Positions 9,029 through 19,712 of a stretch of 64,000 nucleotides of DNA are shown here, in pieces. The notes under the pieces are model-generated. The model did not search any database and had not been told where the DNA came from. It saw only the letters and a program-made list of their open reading frames with translations. The translations under genes were made by a program, and so were the position numbers. The stretch comes from Phaseolus vulgaris. Lineage: Eukaryota; Streptophyta; Magnoliopsida; Fabales; Fabaceae. Position 1 is the stretch's first letter; each line of letters begins with the position of its first letter. Location of the stretch: positions 20,957,358 through 21,021,357 of the forward strand of contig NC_023749.2 in assembly GCF_000499845.2 (NCBI RefSeq), given 5' to 3'.

Positions 9029-10564
9029 TCAGGTGCGAGGAATCGCCCCTCCTTCCAGCGTCTCTAAGCGGTAGGCGCCGTTCCCGAGCGCCTCGGTTAT
9101 TCTGAACGGTCCCGTCCACTTAGGCAACAGCTTATTCTCCATCTCGTACTGGTGGGCTTTCCTCATCACCAGGTCGCCTTCTCTGAACTGCCTTGGCATC
9201 ACCTTCGAGTTGTACCTTCGTTCAATCCTTCTCTTCACCGCCTTAGCTTTCAGTCTCGCCTCTTCCCTGACCTCATCCAGTAGATCCAGGTTCAACCTTC
9301 TCTCTTCATTCGAGTCTTCCTCTACGAAGTTCTGGAATCTCGGCGAACTTTCCTGGATCTCCACTGGAATCATTGCATCACACCCATAGACCAAGCTGAA
9401 CGGGGTCTCATGGGTTCCTGACTGTTCGGTGGTGTGGTACGCCCAGACTATACGGGGTACCTCCTCAGCCCAGCTTCCCTTGGCTTTCTCGAGCCTCCTC
9501 TTCAATCCTCTCAACAACACCCGATTGGCTGACTCCACCTGGCCATTCGTCTGAGAGTGATCGACGGATGCAAACACTTGTTGAATTCCCACCCCTTCGC
9601 AAAGCTTCTTCAACAGGTGACTTGCAAACTGAGTCCCATTGTCCGACACCAGGCGCTTGGGCACACCAAACCGGCACACAATGTTCTTCCACACGAAACC
9701 TTCGATCTTGTGTGTGGTGATCTGGGCCACTGGTTCTGCTTCGATCCACTTGGTGAAATACTCAATTGCCACCACCAAGTACTTCATCTGCCTGATCGCC
9801 AGCGGGAAAGGTCCCTGGATGTCGATTCCCCACGTATGAAACGGCCAAGGGCTGTAAATCGACTTCAACTCCTCGGGAGGCGCCTTGTGCCAATCGGCGT
9901 GCTGTTGGCACTGTTTGCAACACTGCGCATACTTCTTGCAGTCTTCTCTCATCGTTGGCCAGTAGTAGCCTGCACGGAGAGTCCTCGCGGCCAGAGCTCG
10001 ACCCCCGACGTGGCTTCCGCATATACCTTCGTGGAGCTCCGCCATGATTCTCGTGCACTTCTCACCATGTATACATTCCAGGAGCGGGTGAGTGAACCCA
10101 AACCTGTACAGATCGCCATCAATCAGGGTGTACTTGCTAGAATTCTTCTTTGCCTTCCTAGCCTCAGTCGGATCCAGTGGGAGAAGGCCATCTGCCAGGC
10201 ACCGCTTGTACTGTGTTATCCAAGTGTCTGGCTCATGGGTAGCGCAGACCTGCATCACGTTCACCTTCTCTCCCCGACATGCTCTAATTCTCGGCGATCT
10301 CAGAGTTTCTTGCGTCAGGGATTTATGGCTTCTCGCTGCTTTCTCCGTCGACTTGCTTATCTGAAGGACCAGGTGATCTGCCACAAATGCTCTCGGCGTC
10401 TTCAGAGTTTCTTGAATCACCGTCCTCTGCCTACCCCCCTTGCCTAAACTGGCGAGCTTAGCTAGCAAGTCAGCTCGGGCATTCTGCTCTCTGGGCACAT
10501 GCACTACTTCAAAGGAGGCAAAGGAACTCTTCAACTCCTGCACATATTCCAGATAGGCCGCCAT
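9029..10564 (-). CDS. pol: Element A pol, downstream part: end of second RNase H and integrase
   Basis: The 511-residue frame begins inside the second RNase H domain (VHVPREQNARADLLAKL, about residues 21-37). It is followed by an integrase with an H-H-C-C zinc region (H178, H185, C216, C219), the core with D248 (WGIDIQGPF), D308 (LVSDNGTQF) and E344 (NGQVESANR), which is an exact D-X35-E, and a C-terminal domain (GDLVMRKAHQYE, KWTGPFRI) ending near PRT. Integrase would insert the element DNA into the genome. The frame is separated from the RT frame by one missing base near 10615, so these are not two genes. All catalytic residues are present. Confidence 0.92.
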   Translation of the reverse strand: MAAYLEYVQELKSSFASFEVVHVPREQNARADLLAKLASLGKGGRQRTVIQETLKTPRAFVADHLVLQISKSTEKAARSHKSLTQETLRSPRIRACRGEKVNVMQVCATHEPDTWITQYKRCLADGLLPLDPTEARKAKKNSSKYTLIDGDLYRFGFTHPLLECIHGEKCTRIMAELHEGICGSHVGGRALAARTLRAGYYWPTMREDCKKYAQCCKQCQQHADWHKAPPEELKSIYSPWPFHTWGIDIQGPFPLAIRQMKYLVVAIEYFTKWIEAEPVAQITTHKIEGFVWKNIVCRFGVPKRLVSDNGTQFASHLLKKLCEGVGIQQVFASVDHSQTNGQVESANRVLLRGLKRRLEKAKGSWAEEVPRIVWAYHTTEQSGTHETPFSLVYGCDAMIPVEIQESSPRFQNFVEEDSNEERRLNLDLLDEVREEARLKAKAVKRRIERRYNSKVMPRQFREGDLVMRKAHQYEMENKLLPKWTGPFRITEALGNGAYRLETLEGGAIPRT

Positions 10565-10608
10565 TTGTGGATCTTTAGCCTGGAACTCGCCTGTTACTTG
10601 CCCTGTGA

Positions 10609-12984
10609 CTAGAGCGAGTCACTCTTAGCCATCAGCACCCTAGCTCCCATCTCCTTGGCCAGCAAAATTCCGGCGATCAGCTCCTCATACTCTGCTTGAT
10701 TGTTACTGGCTTTGAAGGCAAATCTCAAAGATTGCTCGATCAGCACGCCATTGGGCCCTTCTAAAATGACTCCAGCACCGCTACCCTGCTGGTTCGACGA
10801 TCCATCCACCGAGAGTACCCAACGGAAGCCGTACCCAACTGCGCTAGGCTTCTGTGCCCGATCTTGGTCTTGGGCGAGCACCGCACTCACCGCCCTCTCA
10901 GTTACAGCAAAATACAACCTGAGAGGGATCCCCACCAGCGGTTTGCACAAAACCGGCGGGCTCGCCAGATACTCCTTCAGCTTGACGAAGGCTTCCTCGC
11001 ACTCCTTCGTCCAGGCAAACTTGTTATTGCGCCTCAAGCACTGAAAATAGGGATGTCCCTTCTCTCCGCTAGCTGACACGAAGCGAGACAGGGCTGCCAT
11101 CCGACCTGTTAGCTGTTGAACCTCCTTCACCGTAGCTGGGCTCCTCATCGCCAAGATGGCGGCACACTTATCAGGGTTGGCCTCTATGCCTCTTTCAGTC
11201 AAGAGGAAACCCAAAAACTTCCCAGCTTCCACGCCGAAAATGCATTTCTCTGGATTCAGCTTCAATCTGAACTTGGCGATCGTTGTGAACAATTCCTCCA
11301 AGTCGGCAACGTGCTTGCTCTTTTCCGGCAAGGTCACGACCATGTCATCGACGTACGCTTGCACGTTCCTTCCCAGCATCGGTGCAAGTACTCGATCCAT
11401 CAGCCTCTGGTACGTGGCCCCCGCGTTCTTCAGCCCAAACGGCATCACCTTATAGCAATAGCACGATTTCTCCGTCATGAAGGCTGTCTTCTCTTCATCC
11501 ATGGGATGCATCTTGATCTGATTATACCCCGAGAAGGCATCCAGGAAACTCAGCAACTTACACCCTGCAGCACTGTCCACCAGGGCGTCTATACTTGGTA
11601 AAGGATACGAATCCTTTGGGCAAGCTTTGTTCAGGTCAGTGAAATCGACGCACATGCGCCATTTCCCATTACTCTTCTTCACCAGCACGACATTTGCCAG
11701 CCATTCAGGGTACTGAACCTCCCTGATATGGCATGCAGCGAGGAGCTTCTGTGTTTCATCTCTAATCGCCTGCCTCCTCTCCTCGTTGAACTTTCTTCTT
11801 CTTTGTCGCACTGGTCTCACCAAGTTGTCTATCGCCAGATGATGGCACAAGAAGTCGGGATCAATCCCGGGCATGTCCGAAGCGGACCATGCAAACGCGT
11901 CCAGATGCCGCTCAATCACCTTGGTGATCTGGTCCTGGAGCTCGACCTCCAGAGATCTTCCCAGCTTGAAGATCTTTCCCCCGATCTCTTTCTCGAGCCA
12001 CTGCTCGACAGGTTTTGGCCTGGATTCTCTGGCGATCACCGCCCTGGCGATTCCCTGCTCTCTCGCTTCCTCAGGGCGATTCCGCGCCTCTTCCTCCTCC
12101 AGACCAGCGTTCCCCTCCCCCAGCTCAGCGTCCACCATCTCCACGTCCCTTCCGGCGGTCTCTTCTGTTACCGTCGATCTGGGCTTCACACCGGGAGGTG
12201 GGGTGGTTGTTACATAACTCACTGATCTCTTGTTTTTCAGGCTATTCTCATAGCACTTTTTTGCTTCTTTTTTATCAGACTTGATCGTGATCACCACCCC
12301 CTCCATAGTCGGCAACTTCACCTTCATGTGCCGAGTCGACGGTATAGCGCCTATCCTGTTAAGCGTGGGCCTTCCCAACAGGATGTTGTATGCTGAAGGA
12401 GCGTTTACAATGAGGTACTCGATTTTCTCCGTCCTCGAACCAGCCTCATCTGTAAACGTGGTTCTCAACTCAATGTACCCCCTGACCTCCACCTGGTCAC
12501 CAGCGAACCCATACAGGCACCCTCCATAGGGCCTTAGCTGGTCAAGGGGCAACTCCAGCTGCGTGAAAGTCGGCCAGAACATCACGTCTGCCGAGCTTCC
12601 CTGGTCCACCAGAACTCTGTGGACCTTCCTTCCCGCCGTAATCAACGAAATGACTATGGGATCGTTGTCATGGGGCACAACGTCCTGAAGATCCTGCTTG
12701 GTGAACATAATGTCCACCTCCGGCGAGTGATCTTCAAACATATCCACTGTCATCACCGACCGCGCGTACTTCTTCCTCTGCGATGTGGTGCATCCACCAC
12801 CTGAGAAGCCTCCTGCAATGGTGTGGATTTCCCCGTGGATAGGCATCTCGTGTTGCTGGGCTTCTCCACCTGCTGGCTGGGAACTCGACGCTCCCCCCGT
12901 CCTCCTGTCCAGCAGATAGTCATTTAGGAACCCGCTCTTAACCAGATCATCGAGCTGATACCCTAAGGACAAACACGAGTCCAA
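10609..12984 (-). CDS. pol: Element A pol, upstream part: gag tail, protease, RT, RNase H
   Basis: Domains in order: end of gag (about residues 1-75), aspartic protease (VLVDQGSSADVMF, D127), a charged linker, reverse transcriptase (WRMCVDFTDLN; FLDAFSGY with D482; YVDD at 544-547), the start of the element's own RNase H (LRLYFAVTERAVSAVLAQ), then abruptly the second, archaeal-like RNase H (LSVDGSSNQQGSGAG). Compared with B2, about 105 residues between QKP and the second domain are missing in frame (near 10850). The frame closes at a frameshift near 10615. Translation as a gag-pol polyprotein is the family rule. Confidence 0.9.
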   Translation of the reverse strand: MDSCLSLGYQLDDLVKSGFLNDYLLDRRTGGASSSQPAGGEAQQHEMPIHGEIHTIAGGFSGGGCTTSQRKKYARSVMTVDMFEDHSPEVDIMFTKQDLQDVVPHDNDPIVISLITAGRKVHRVLVDQGSSADVMFWPTFTQLELPLDQLRPYGGCLYGFAGDQVEVRGYIELRTTFTDEAGSRTEKIEYLIVNAPSAYNILLGRPTLNRIGAIPSTRHMKVKLPTMEGVVITIKSDKKEAKKCYENSLKNKRSVSYVTTTPPPGVKPRSTVTEETAGRDVEMVDAELGEGNAGLEEEEARNRPEEAREQGIARAVIARESRPKPVEQWLEKEIGGKIFKLGRSLEVELQDQITKVIERHLDAFAWSASDMPGIDPDFLCHHLAIDNLVRPVRQRRRKFNEERRQAIRDETQKLLAACHIREVQYPEWLANVVLVKKSNGKWRMCVDFTDLNKACPKDSYPLPSIDALVDSAAGCKLLSFLDAFSGYNQIKMHPMDEEKTAFMTEKSCYCYKVMPFGLKNAGATYQRLMDRVLAPMLGRNVQAYVDDMVVTLPEKSKHVADLEELFTTIAKFRLKLNPEKCIFGVEAGKFLGFLLTERGIEANPDKCAAILAMRSPATVKEVQQLTGRMAALSRFVSASGEKGHPYFQCLRRNNKFAWTKECEEAFVKLKEYLASPPVLCKPLVGIPLRLYFAVTERAVSAVLAQDQDRAQKPSAVGYGFRWVLSVDGSSNQQGSGAGVILEGPNGVLIEQSLRFAFKASNNQAEYEELIAGILLAKEMGARVLMAKSDSL

Positions 12985-14135
12985 AGTGTGCCAAAGCCCT
13001 GGTGAAACTCACACCAGGCGTCTGGCTTTGGTCCCAGCACCTTGTCGCCCACCTTCTCAGGCGCTTTCAACCTAGCAGATATATTGGGAATGGCGATCAG
13101 GTCCGCCAATCCCATAACAAACTTGTGCTTAGGCGGGCGATTGTATTCCCGGCGTGCTGGTTACTGGCGTCCCTGGCCCCTCCCCTTGTTCCTCCTATCA
13201 TAAGGATGGCGAGTCCTCTGGTCCTTCCTGGCCGCCGCCGCTGTCTCCAGCACCCTTTGCGGCTGGATCCTGGTCTGGGCGCGTGGCCTAGCGGGAGCCA
13301 CGCTCCCTCTCTTCTCGGCGACCTCACTCTCGTCGGCGATGTGAGCCACCGCAAGTCGCCTGACCTCAGCAAACGTTGCAGGGTGAGCCCTGATCAAGGC
13401 CTCGCAGAATGGTCCTGACAGCACGCCCTTCTTGAATGCATAGACCAGCATTTCTTCATCTTTAGCCGACAATCTGACCATCTGCGCTCCAAAGCGATTC
13501 AGGTAGTCTCTGAGGGACTCTCCCTGGTACTGCCTTATATCAAACAAATCATAAGACACCCTGGGCGGTGCCTTGTTCACGATGTACTGCTCGACGAAAA
13601 CCTTCGAGAACTGCTGAAAATTGGTTATGTGACCGTTAGGTAGGCTCACAAACCACTCCAACGCCGTTCCCTGGAGCGTGCTCACGAACATCTTGCAATA
13701 CACGGCGTCGGACCCTCCCGACAGCATCATCTGCGTATGGAACGTGGTTAGATGAGCCTCTGGATCCTCCACGCCGGTAAAGACAGCCTTGACAGGGACC
13801 ACGCTCGTAGGAATAGGCGTGTCAGTAATCGCCTGAGCGAAAGGCATAGGAAAAACACGAGGTGGCGACGACGGCGCGACCTCTTCAGCAATAGGACGCC
13901 CTTGCTGCTCCTGAAGAGCTTGACGCAGCTCCTCAGTCACCTTGGTAAGCTCATCATTCCTGGCCCGAGAGGCGGCCAGGTCCTCATGCATTCGCGCCTG
14001 CTCTATGCGCGAGGCTTCCACAGTCGCCTGCAACGAGCGCATAATATCTACCATCTGCGCCATGGTCATGGCGGCGTCGCCTTCAGCAGCGACAGGCGCC
14101 ACGGGGCTTGAACGATTGCTTCTCATTTTTCTCAT
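12985..14135 (-). pseudogene. gag: Element A gag
   Basis: The frame starts MRKMRSNRSS at 14135. A short coiled coil (MVDIMRSLQATVEASRIEQA) precedes the retrotransposon gag core (TFHTQMMLSGGSDAVYCKMF, LEWFVSLPNGHITNFQQFSK, SYDLFDIRQYQGESLRDYLN; PF03732). An in-frame TAA at 13161 and one missing base near 12985 interrupt it before the C-terminal finger. Gag would form the particle that packages the RNA. The finger in this lineage is CHHC-type (C-X2-H-X4-H-X4-C), clearer in L and E. Confidence 0.88.
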
Positions 14136-14543
14136 GAACTTAGCGAATCACAGAATGCAGCGAACAACACTTACTTCAGCTACGATCGATTCAGCGATCA
14201 ATCGGAAGAAACTGTGCGAAACTCCGCAAGAAAACTCAAGAACACCGCAAACCTTCAAAGAAACTTGCAACTCCACCAGAAACCACCGCTTCTTCCACGA
14301 AAAAATCGAACAAATCGAAGAGCTCAAACTCCACCGAACAAATCACGCGTAAACAGCAGAAAACCTCACTTCACCGAACAAAACCTCAAACGAACGGTGG
14401 AAAACGTGAGAAACACTGAACAAAAGCTAGATGAACAGCGAACAACGGTTGCACCAGCACACAACCACACAGAAAGCTACGAAAACCTCCAAGACTCTCG
14501 CTGCGAATGGGAACAAGTTTTACACGGCCCCGCGGTGGGCGCC
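14136..14543 (-). promoter_or_regulatory. Leader and PBS of element A
   Basis: The region between LTR and gag is AC-rich on the plus strand and has no gene. The PBS is the reverse complement of 14526-14543 (plus GGCCCCGCGGTGGGCGCC); other copies read TGGCGCCCACCGTGGGGC. It begins like the complement of a tRNA CCA end. It is not the initiator-Met type; I do not assign the tRNA. Confidence 0.7.
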
Positions 14544-15291
14544 TGATGATCCTGCCTGTTGACCAGAACGTAGGAGCTTGCCTCGTCTAAGAATCGACTT
14601 GCGCACCGCTTCAAACGTCCGTCCTTCTCCAAGATCCACCTCAAGAACCTGCAAAAGAACAGAGCAACGCCCCTGCGGCCGATCGCACTCCAACGTCCAA
14701 GTCAGTGACCGAACCACCAAATACTGAGAGCAAGAACGCTCAAGAAATCTCAAGGAACCGTGCAATGTTCTCTCTCACAGTGTGCTCTAGAACTTGCAAG
14801 CGTAAAGAGTATAATCTGAACGTGCGTACCTCGAAAGTTCGTTGAGAACTCTTATATACCTGGTCACTTTCTCTCTCCTGGCAGTTACAGACTTAGACAC
14901 GTGGCTCGCATCCAACTGTACACGTGCCATCATCTGGAGCCTCCTTGACTTGGGCGCTGCTTCTACTCTCATTTTGCTAAGTTACTTATGCATGGTACTG
15001 CCCAGTGCATAGCTAACTTGGGAGCGCGATCTCTACTGGAATTGGCGAGTTAGGGTGCTCTCGTACACCTACCCTGTGGTCTCGCCGGCCGCCTTCATAA
15101 TCTGCACCGCCTCCATCTTCGGCGATGTGCTCTCTCTGGCGATCTCCAAACACTTGGTCGTCTGAGTTTACATCTGGCGACTTCATCTTCAACTGAGCGA
15201 CTACACGAGCCCCCCGACTTCCTTCCCTTCTGCGGATCTGGCGCCTTGTCAACACGCCTACACTGTAGCTGGGTGCCACCAAGGCGGTACA
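14544..15291 (-). repeat. 5' LTR of element A (748 bp)
   Basis: It pairs with 3403-4168 and has the same TGATGATCC and GCGGTACA ends. About 18 bp present in the other LTR (near 4135-4155) are missing here. No gene is seen in 15292-15418 beyond it; that stretch is unassigned flanking DNA. Confidence 0.88.
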
Positions 15292-15418
15292 GGCAGCATG
15301 TAGGCTAGGCCTACGCAAAAAACACACCACTTGTGTCCAACGCATCCCCCACTATTTTTACGTCGAGCATATTAGCTTCCAAATTTAAATAAACGCTAAG
15401 CACACGTTAATTACACTT

Positions 15419-16177
15419 TTGCGTTCCTTTTGGCCCATGCTAACAAGGATATTTCTTGTAGTGAGGTTTTATAATTGTGGAAGGTCTTTGGGGAAAAATA
15501 ATCAAAAGGCCTATATAGTTAATGTTTACTCACCTTGTGACCTAAAAGATAAAATGAATTTGTGGCAAGAACTGATTAGTTTGAGAAGAGCATATTATAA
15601 TAAAACCTGTTGTGTTATGAGTGATTTTAATATTGTTAGAAAACAAGAGGAAGGGAAATGCATAAATAGAACATTAGTCTATAAAACAGAAATTGATTAT
15701 TTTAATTTGTTCATTAAAGAGATGGATTTGTTCTATATACCTATGATTGAAAAAATATTTACTTAGTTTAGAACTAATGGGTCAATTAAAAGTAGGATTT
15801 ATAGGATTTTAGTTTCTCAGGAATGACTTAATTTTTTTTGAAAGAAAGTAAACAATATACATTAGATAAAACAGTTTCAGGCCATTGTGCTTTGATTCTC
15901 AAGGTCATTTAGAAATTTAGATATTCGGTAAAACCATAAGGGTTTTTCTGTTTTCATTAAAGAAAAATGGGATTCCTATAAATAAGAAGGAAACGTTATT
16001 TTGGAGCTGAAGGAAAAGCTTAAGTGTTTGAAGTTGGATCTGAAGACCAAGACTAAGAATATTTTTTAGGATATTAATAAAACTAAAGATATCTTAGTGG
16101 CTTCGATTACAGAGATAAACACAAGAGATGAAGAGGATAACTTCGATTAGGATAATAGAGAGCTCAGAATTAAATTC
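15419..16177 (+). pseudogene. L1-type LINE relic: endonuclease domain
   Basis: A 115-residue frame (15419-15766) reads AYIVNVYSPCDLKDKMNLWQ and later VMSDFNIVRKQEEGK, the pattern of the endonuclease/exonuclease/phosphatase domain of plant LINEs. Downstream the similarity continues with stops (FRTNGSIKSR; then SGHCALILKV-like near 15880) and into the linker before RT (LKEKLKCLKLDLKTKTKNIF). The expected G in the GDFN motif is S here. RT, 5' end and poly(A) tail are absent. It is cut at 16177 by the 5' LTR of L. A dead fragment. Confidence 0.8.
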
Positions 16178-16998
16178 TAATCCGGTCGGTCATCGGTAGT
16201 CGATGACGTCAGCAGCAGATAACCACGTGGACCACTCGCACGGTGACACGTGGATCAGGTGGCAGAGAAATCGCGGAGGAAATCACCCGGTATGGTTATC
16301 GATGGTCAGTAACCGAGTGGCCACCGACAGATCAGTTCCAAGATAAACCGGTGACCCGTGGATCAGGTGGTAGAGTAGTCATGGAGGAGATTCCCCGGTA
16401 TGGAGATCGGTGGTCAGTAACCGAGTGGCCACCAACAGATCAGTTCCAAGATAAACACCCGGGGGAGAACGCGAGAAGCAAGAGAGCACCGATCAGTCAT
16501 CGGGTGCATGGTCATCGGGGCTTCGTGTTACACGCAGTTAAACTGGGACTGAGATTCCCAGCGAGAGCGTTACGCATGGACCTTGCATGATCATACCTCA
16601 AAGAAAGAAGAGCTCCTCGTCGGTATAGTCGTGCACGAGAGTGGCCTGAGGGAGTCAGTAAACCGGTCAGTGATTGGGTACTCTCTCAACCCATTACGTG
16701 CATGGCATCGTGAAGGGGAAATCGTGTATGCAGAGAGCAATGCTTGGTGAGTATGCCTAGTCCAGCCACACCTGGCGTTCTCCTGGGAATGTGCGATTTC
16801 GCCCAGATGGAAGAAACGCGCTAAGTTGCTCCGCGAGGGAATAACTTAGGCGCACAAAGAGATGTGTGTTTTGTAGGTAGCGTTCGAAGTTCCCAAGGCG
16901 GAGGTTCTAAGAGTGTTCTTGCAGATAGCACAGTTGCCAGAGGCGGGTCAAGCAAGCGACAAGGTAATTCCTCCACGCTCGAGTTGTCGGCAGGATCA
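16178..16998 (+). repeat. 5' LTR of element L (821 bp)
   Basis: The end GGCAGGATCA is followed by TT and the PBS. The start is TAATCCGGTC where the solo copy L2 has TGATCCGATC, so the terminal TG has mutated. It is shorter than L2 (1192 bp). It contains direct repeats of about 120 bp (from 16240 and 16355) sharing CGTGGATCAGGTGG. Confidence 0.82.
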
Positions 16999-17000
16999 TT

Positions 17001-17018
17001 TGGCGCCCACCGTGGGGC
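17001..17018 (+). promoter_or_regulatory. PBS of element L
   Basis: TGGCGCCCACCGTGGGGC lies two bases after the LTR end. It is the reference form of the PBS shared by A, B2, E and L. The sequence is nearly self-complementary (CCCAC/GTGGG). Confidence 0.8.
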
Positions 17019-17161
17019 ACGTATAAAAGGTGATTCCCACCCATAGTTTGTGTTGGTGGTGCTTCGAGTGTTTTCTGTTCGACTGCTCGCTATCGCAGTC
17101 GACTCCTGGAGTTTTCACCATTTGTTTGGAGTTCTTTGAGCTGCTAAGTTGCTGACGAAGG

Positions 17162-19712
17162 ATGAGGACAACGCGCTCCAGTTTAGTTGCGCCATCAACC
17201 GACGAAGATGCTGTGTCCATGACGCAAGTGATGGACATGATGAGGACGCTGCAGGAGAACGTGGCTGCATCGCATTCTGAGCAGGAAAGGATGCATGAGG
17301 CGCTGGTGGCCTCGCAAGCAAGGAACGAAGAGCTCAACAGGATCAACGAAGAGCTGCGCAAAGCCCTTCAGGAGCGGGAGGAGCGTGCGGCAGGGGACAG
17401 ATCCGCACCCCCATCCCCACCACACAGCTTTCCTATGCCATTTTCCCAAGAGATCATGGACTCGGTAGTCCCGGCTAACACTATGGTGGTGAAAGCGTCT
17501 TTCACTGGGGTGGAGGACCCTGAAGCCCATCTCACGGCGTTCCATACTCAGATGATGCTCTCAGGGGGCTCAGACGCGGTGTATTGTAAGGTGTTCATGA
17601 GCACTTTGAGCGGAACAGCGTTGGACTGGTTCGTCAGCGTACCCACTGGCCACATTACCACGTTCCAACAGTTTTCCAAGATGTTTGTTGAGCAGTACAT
17701 AGTGAACAAGGCGCCACCTTTGGTGTCTTACGACTTGTTTGATATAAGGCAGTACCAAGGGGAGTCCTTGAAGGATTTCCTGAACAGATTCAGAGCTCGG
17801 ATAGTCCGTTTGCCAGGAAAGGACGAAGAGATGTTCGTGCACGCCTTCAAAAAGGGCGTGTTGCCTGGACCTTTTAGTGAGTCGCTCATCAGGAGCCACC
17901 CCGCCACGTTCGACGAAATTCGGTGACGTGCTGTGGCTCACATCGCCGCCGAGAGCAGGTCACCGAGAAGAGAGGAAATGTGGCCCCAGCTAAATCGCGC
18001 ACCCAAGCAAGTTGATCCTGCCGGCAACTCGAACGTGGAGGAATTGCTTTGTAGCACTCTCTGTCCCGTCTACGCGACTGCGTTCTCTGCAAAGTCACCC
18101 TCAGAACCTTCTCTTGAATCTCCAAACGTGACCTGCAAAACACATAGACGGCGCCTCTAGCGGCCGTTTGCACTCCGACGATCAAGTTAGACCACAGAAC
18201 CACCAAATGAGAAAACTAGTAGTGTGTGTGAAAAACTCTTGCTCTCTATTTTTCGTATCCCCCTCAATCTCTCCCTGATTCTCTTTTATGTCTCTCCCTC
18301 TGCTTCTGGGCATAACAGAATTCTGTTATGCTTTTCTGGCATGTGTCAGAACCCTGTTATGCTTTTCTGAGACAGTGTACCTGCAGAATCAGTAGAGTGT
18401 GGGTGTCTGTGCGTGTCCGCGCGTCTCTGCGCTTGGCTGCGCTTGTCTGTACCTGTCTGTACCTTTAGTGGTACGAAGTGCACCTTTATCTGGACCGCAC
18501 CCCTCTCAGATGATGACACGTGGAGGCATGCGACTCGCATCTAACCACACACGTGTCACTTACTGGAAGGGCACTAGCGCTTCTCTTTGCGTGCTAAGTT
18601 ATTCCCTTGCGGAGTAACTTAGCATATTTCTTTTATCTGGGTAAATCGCATACTCTCAGGAGAACGCCAGGTGTGGCCGGTCTAGGCACACTCTCCAAGC
18701 ATTGCTCTCTGCGTAGACGACTTACCCTTCACGCACGTAATGGGTTGAGGGAGTCACCAATCACTGATCGGTTTACTAGCTCCCTTAGGCCACTCTCGTG
18801 CGCGATTCCCTGAGATGTGCTCATGCGAGGTCCATGCATAACGCTCTCGCTGGGAACCTCAGTCCCAGTTTAACTGCGTGTAACACGAGACCCCGATGAC
18901 AATGCACCCGATGACTGATCAGTGCTCTATTTGCTTCTCGCGTTCTGCCCCCAGGCGTTAGTCTGAGAACTGGTCTGTTGGTGGCCACTTGGCTACTGAC
19001 CACCGATCACCGTTCTGGATGATTTGTCCCCTGACCTCTCTGCCGCCTGATCTGTCGGTGGTGACTTGGTTACTGACCCCCGATCACCGCTCTCGGGGAT
19101 CGCCTCCCTGATCTCTCTGTCACCTGGTCCACGTGTCACCCTGCGAGTGGTCCACGTGGTTCTCTGCTGCTGACGTCATCGACTACCGGTGACCGATCGG
19201 ATCACAAGTGTACAGCCTCAGAGGGTAATGGAGGCGGCGACGGGAAAGAGGGATCAAAGGACGCGTCATCCTTACGACCTTAAGAAAAATAAGAGCAAAG
19301 GACCAGGGCGCCCCAGGGAGAGTGATCGCCCCCCGAGGTATGAGTTTGTGATGGGTTTGGCTGATTTGATTGCCATCCCAAACATAGCTGCCAGGCTCAA
19401 AGTGCCTGAGAAAACGGCGAAGAAGATTTTGGGGCCAAAACCAGACGCATGGTGCGAGTTCCACAAGAGTTTTGGCCACTCTATCAATTCGTGTTTGGCT
19501 CTGGGGCACCAGCTCGCCGAGCTGGTCAAATGTGGTTTCCTGAAGGATTACTTGCTAGAGAAACAAGCGGACCAAGCATCAGGGTCTCAACCGGCGAGCA
19601 GCGGAGGGCGACAGCACGAGGTACCTATTCACGGCGAGATCCACATCATAGCCGGCGGATTCTCCGGCGGGGGGTGCACAACATCGCGACGAAAGAGGTA
19701 CCTTGAGGAAGG
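17162..19712 (+). pseudogene. gag: Element L gag, split by solo LTR L2
   Basis: The frame starts MRTTRSSLVA at 17162 with a short coiled coil (MMRTLQENVAASHSEQERMH) and the gag core (GVEDPEAHLTAFHTQMMLSG; YDLFDIRQYQGESLKDFLNR). A CGA-to-TGA type stop at 17924-17926, one missing base near 17957 and the insertion at 18013-19204 break it. It resumes at 19210 (VQPQRVMEAATGKRD), with the CHHC finger CEFHKSFGHSINSC and the conserved IHGEIHIIAGGFSGGGCTT just before the deletion point near 19705. Role: capsid protein. Confidence 0.88.
18008..19209 (-). mobile_element. Solo LTR L2 (18013-19204) with TSD CAAGT
   Basis: It is a 1192-bp L-family LTR in inverted orientation (plus-strand TGATCCTGCCGG...GATCGGATCA), flanked by CAAGT at 18008-18012 and 19205-19209. 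The element's own family thus inserted into its gag and later shrank to a solo LTR. The same LTR begins again at 63947. Confidence 0.9.

Larger units (their letters stand above)
3403..15291 (-). mobile_element. Element A: near-complete Tat/Ogre-like Ty3/gypsy retrotransposon
   Basis: Reading on the minus strand: 5' LTR (15291-14544), PBS, leader, gag, protease, RT, RNase H, integrase, a tandem-repeat region, an antisense gene on the plus strand, PPT and 3' LTR (4168-3403). The integrase has a D-D-35-E motif and RT has YVDD. The second, archaeal-like RNase H domain and the CHHC gag finger place it in the Tat/Ogre branch. Gag, pol and aORF each carry a few frameshifts or stops, so this copy is dead. 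No TSD can be seen because the left side abuts a tandem remnant. By eye the LTRs differ at about eight substitutions plus an 18-bp deletion in the right copy, so insertion is moderately recent. Confidence 0.88.

Noticed and set aside
9557..10447. 296-codon plus-strand frame opposite integrase
   Set aside because: It lies antisense to a clear integrase with all its motifs; a composition shadow, distinct from the real antisense gene at 4769-7414.
11116..12284. Plus-strand frames opposite RT and protease
   Set aside because: Shadows of the pol frame; no motifs.
10609..12984. An endogenous pararetrovirus
   Set aside because: LTRs, PBS, integrase and TSDs are present, and no coat or movement protein is seen; Ty3/gypsy fits.
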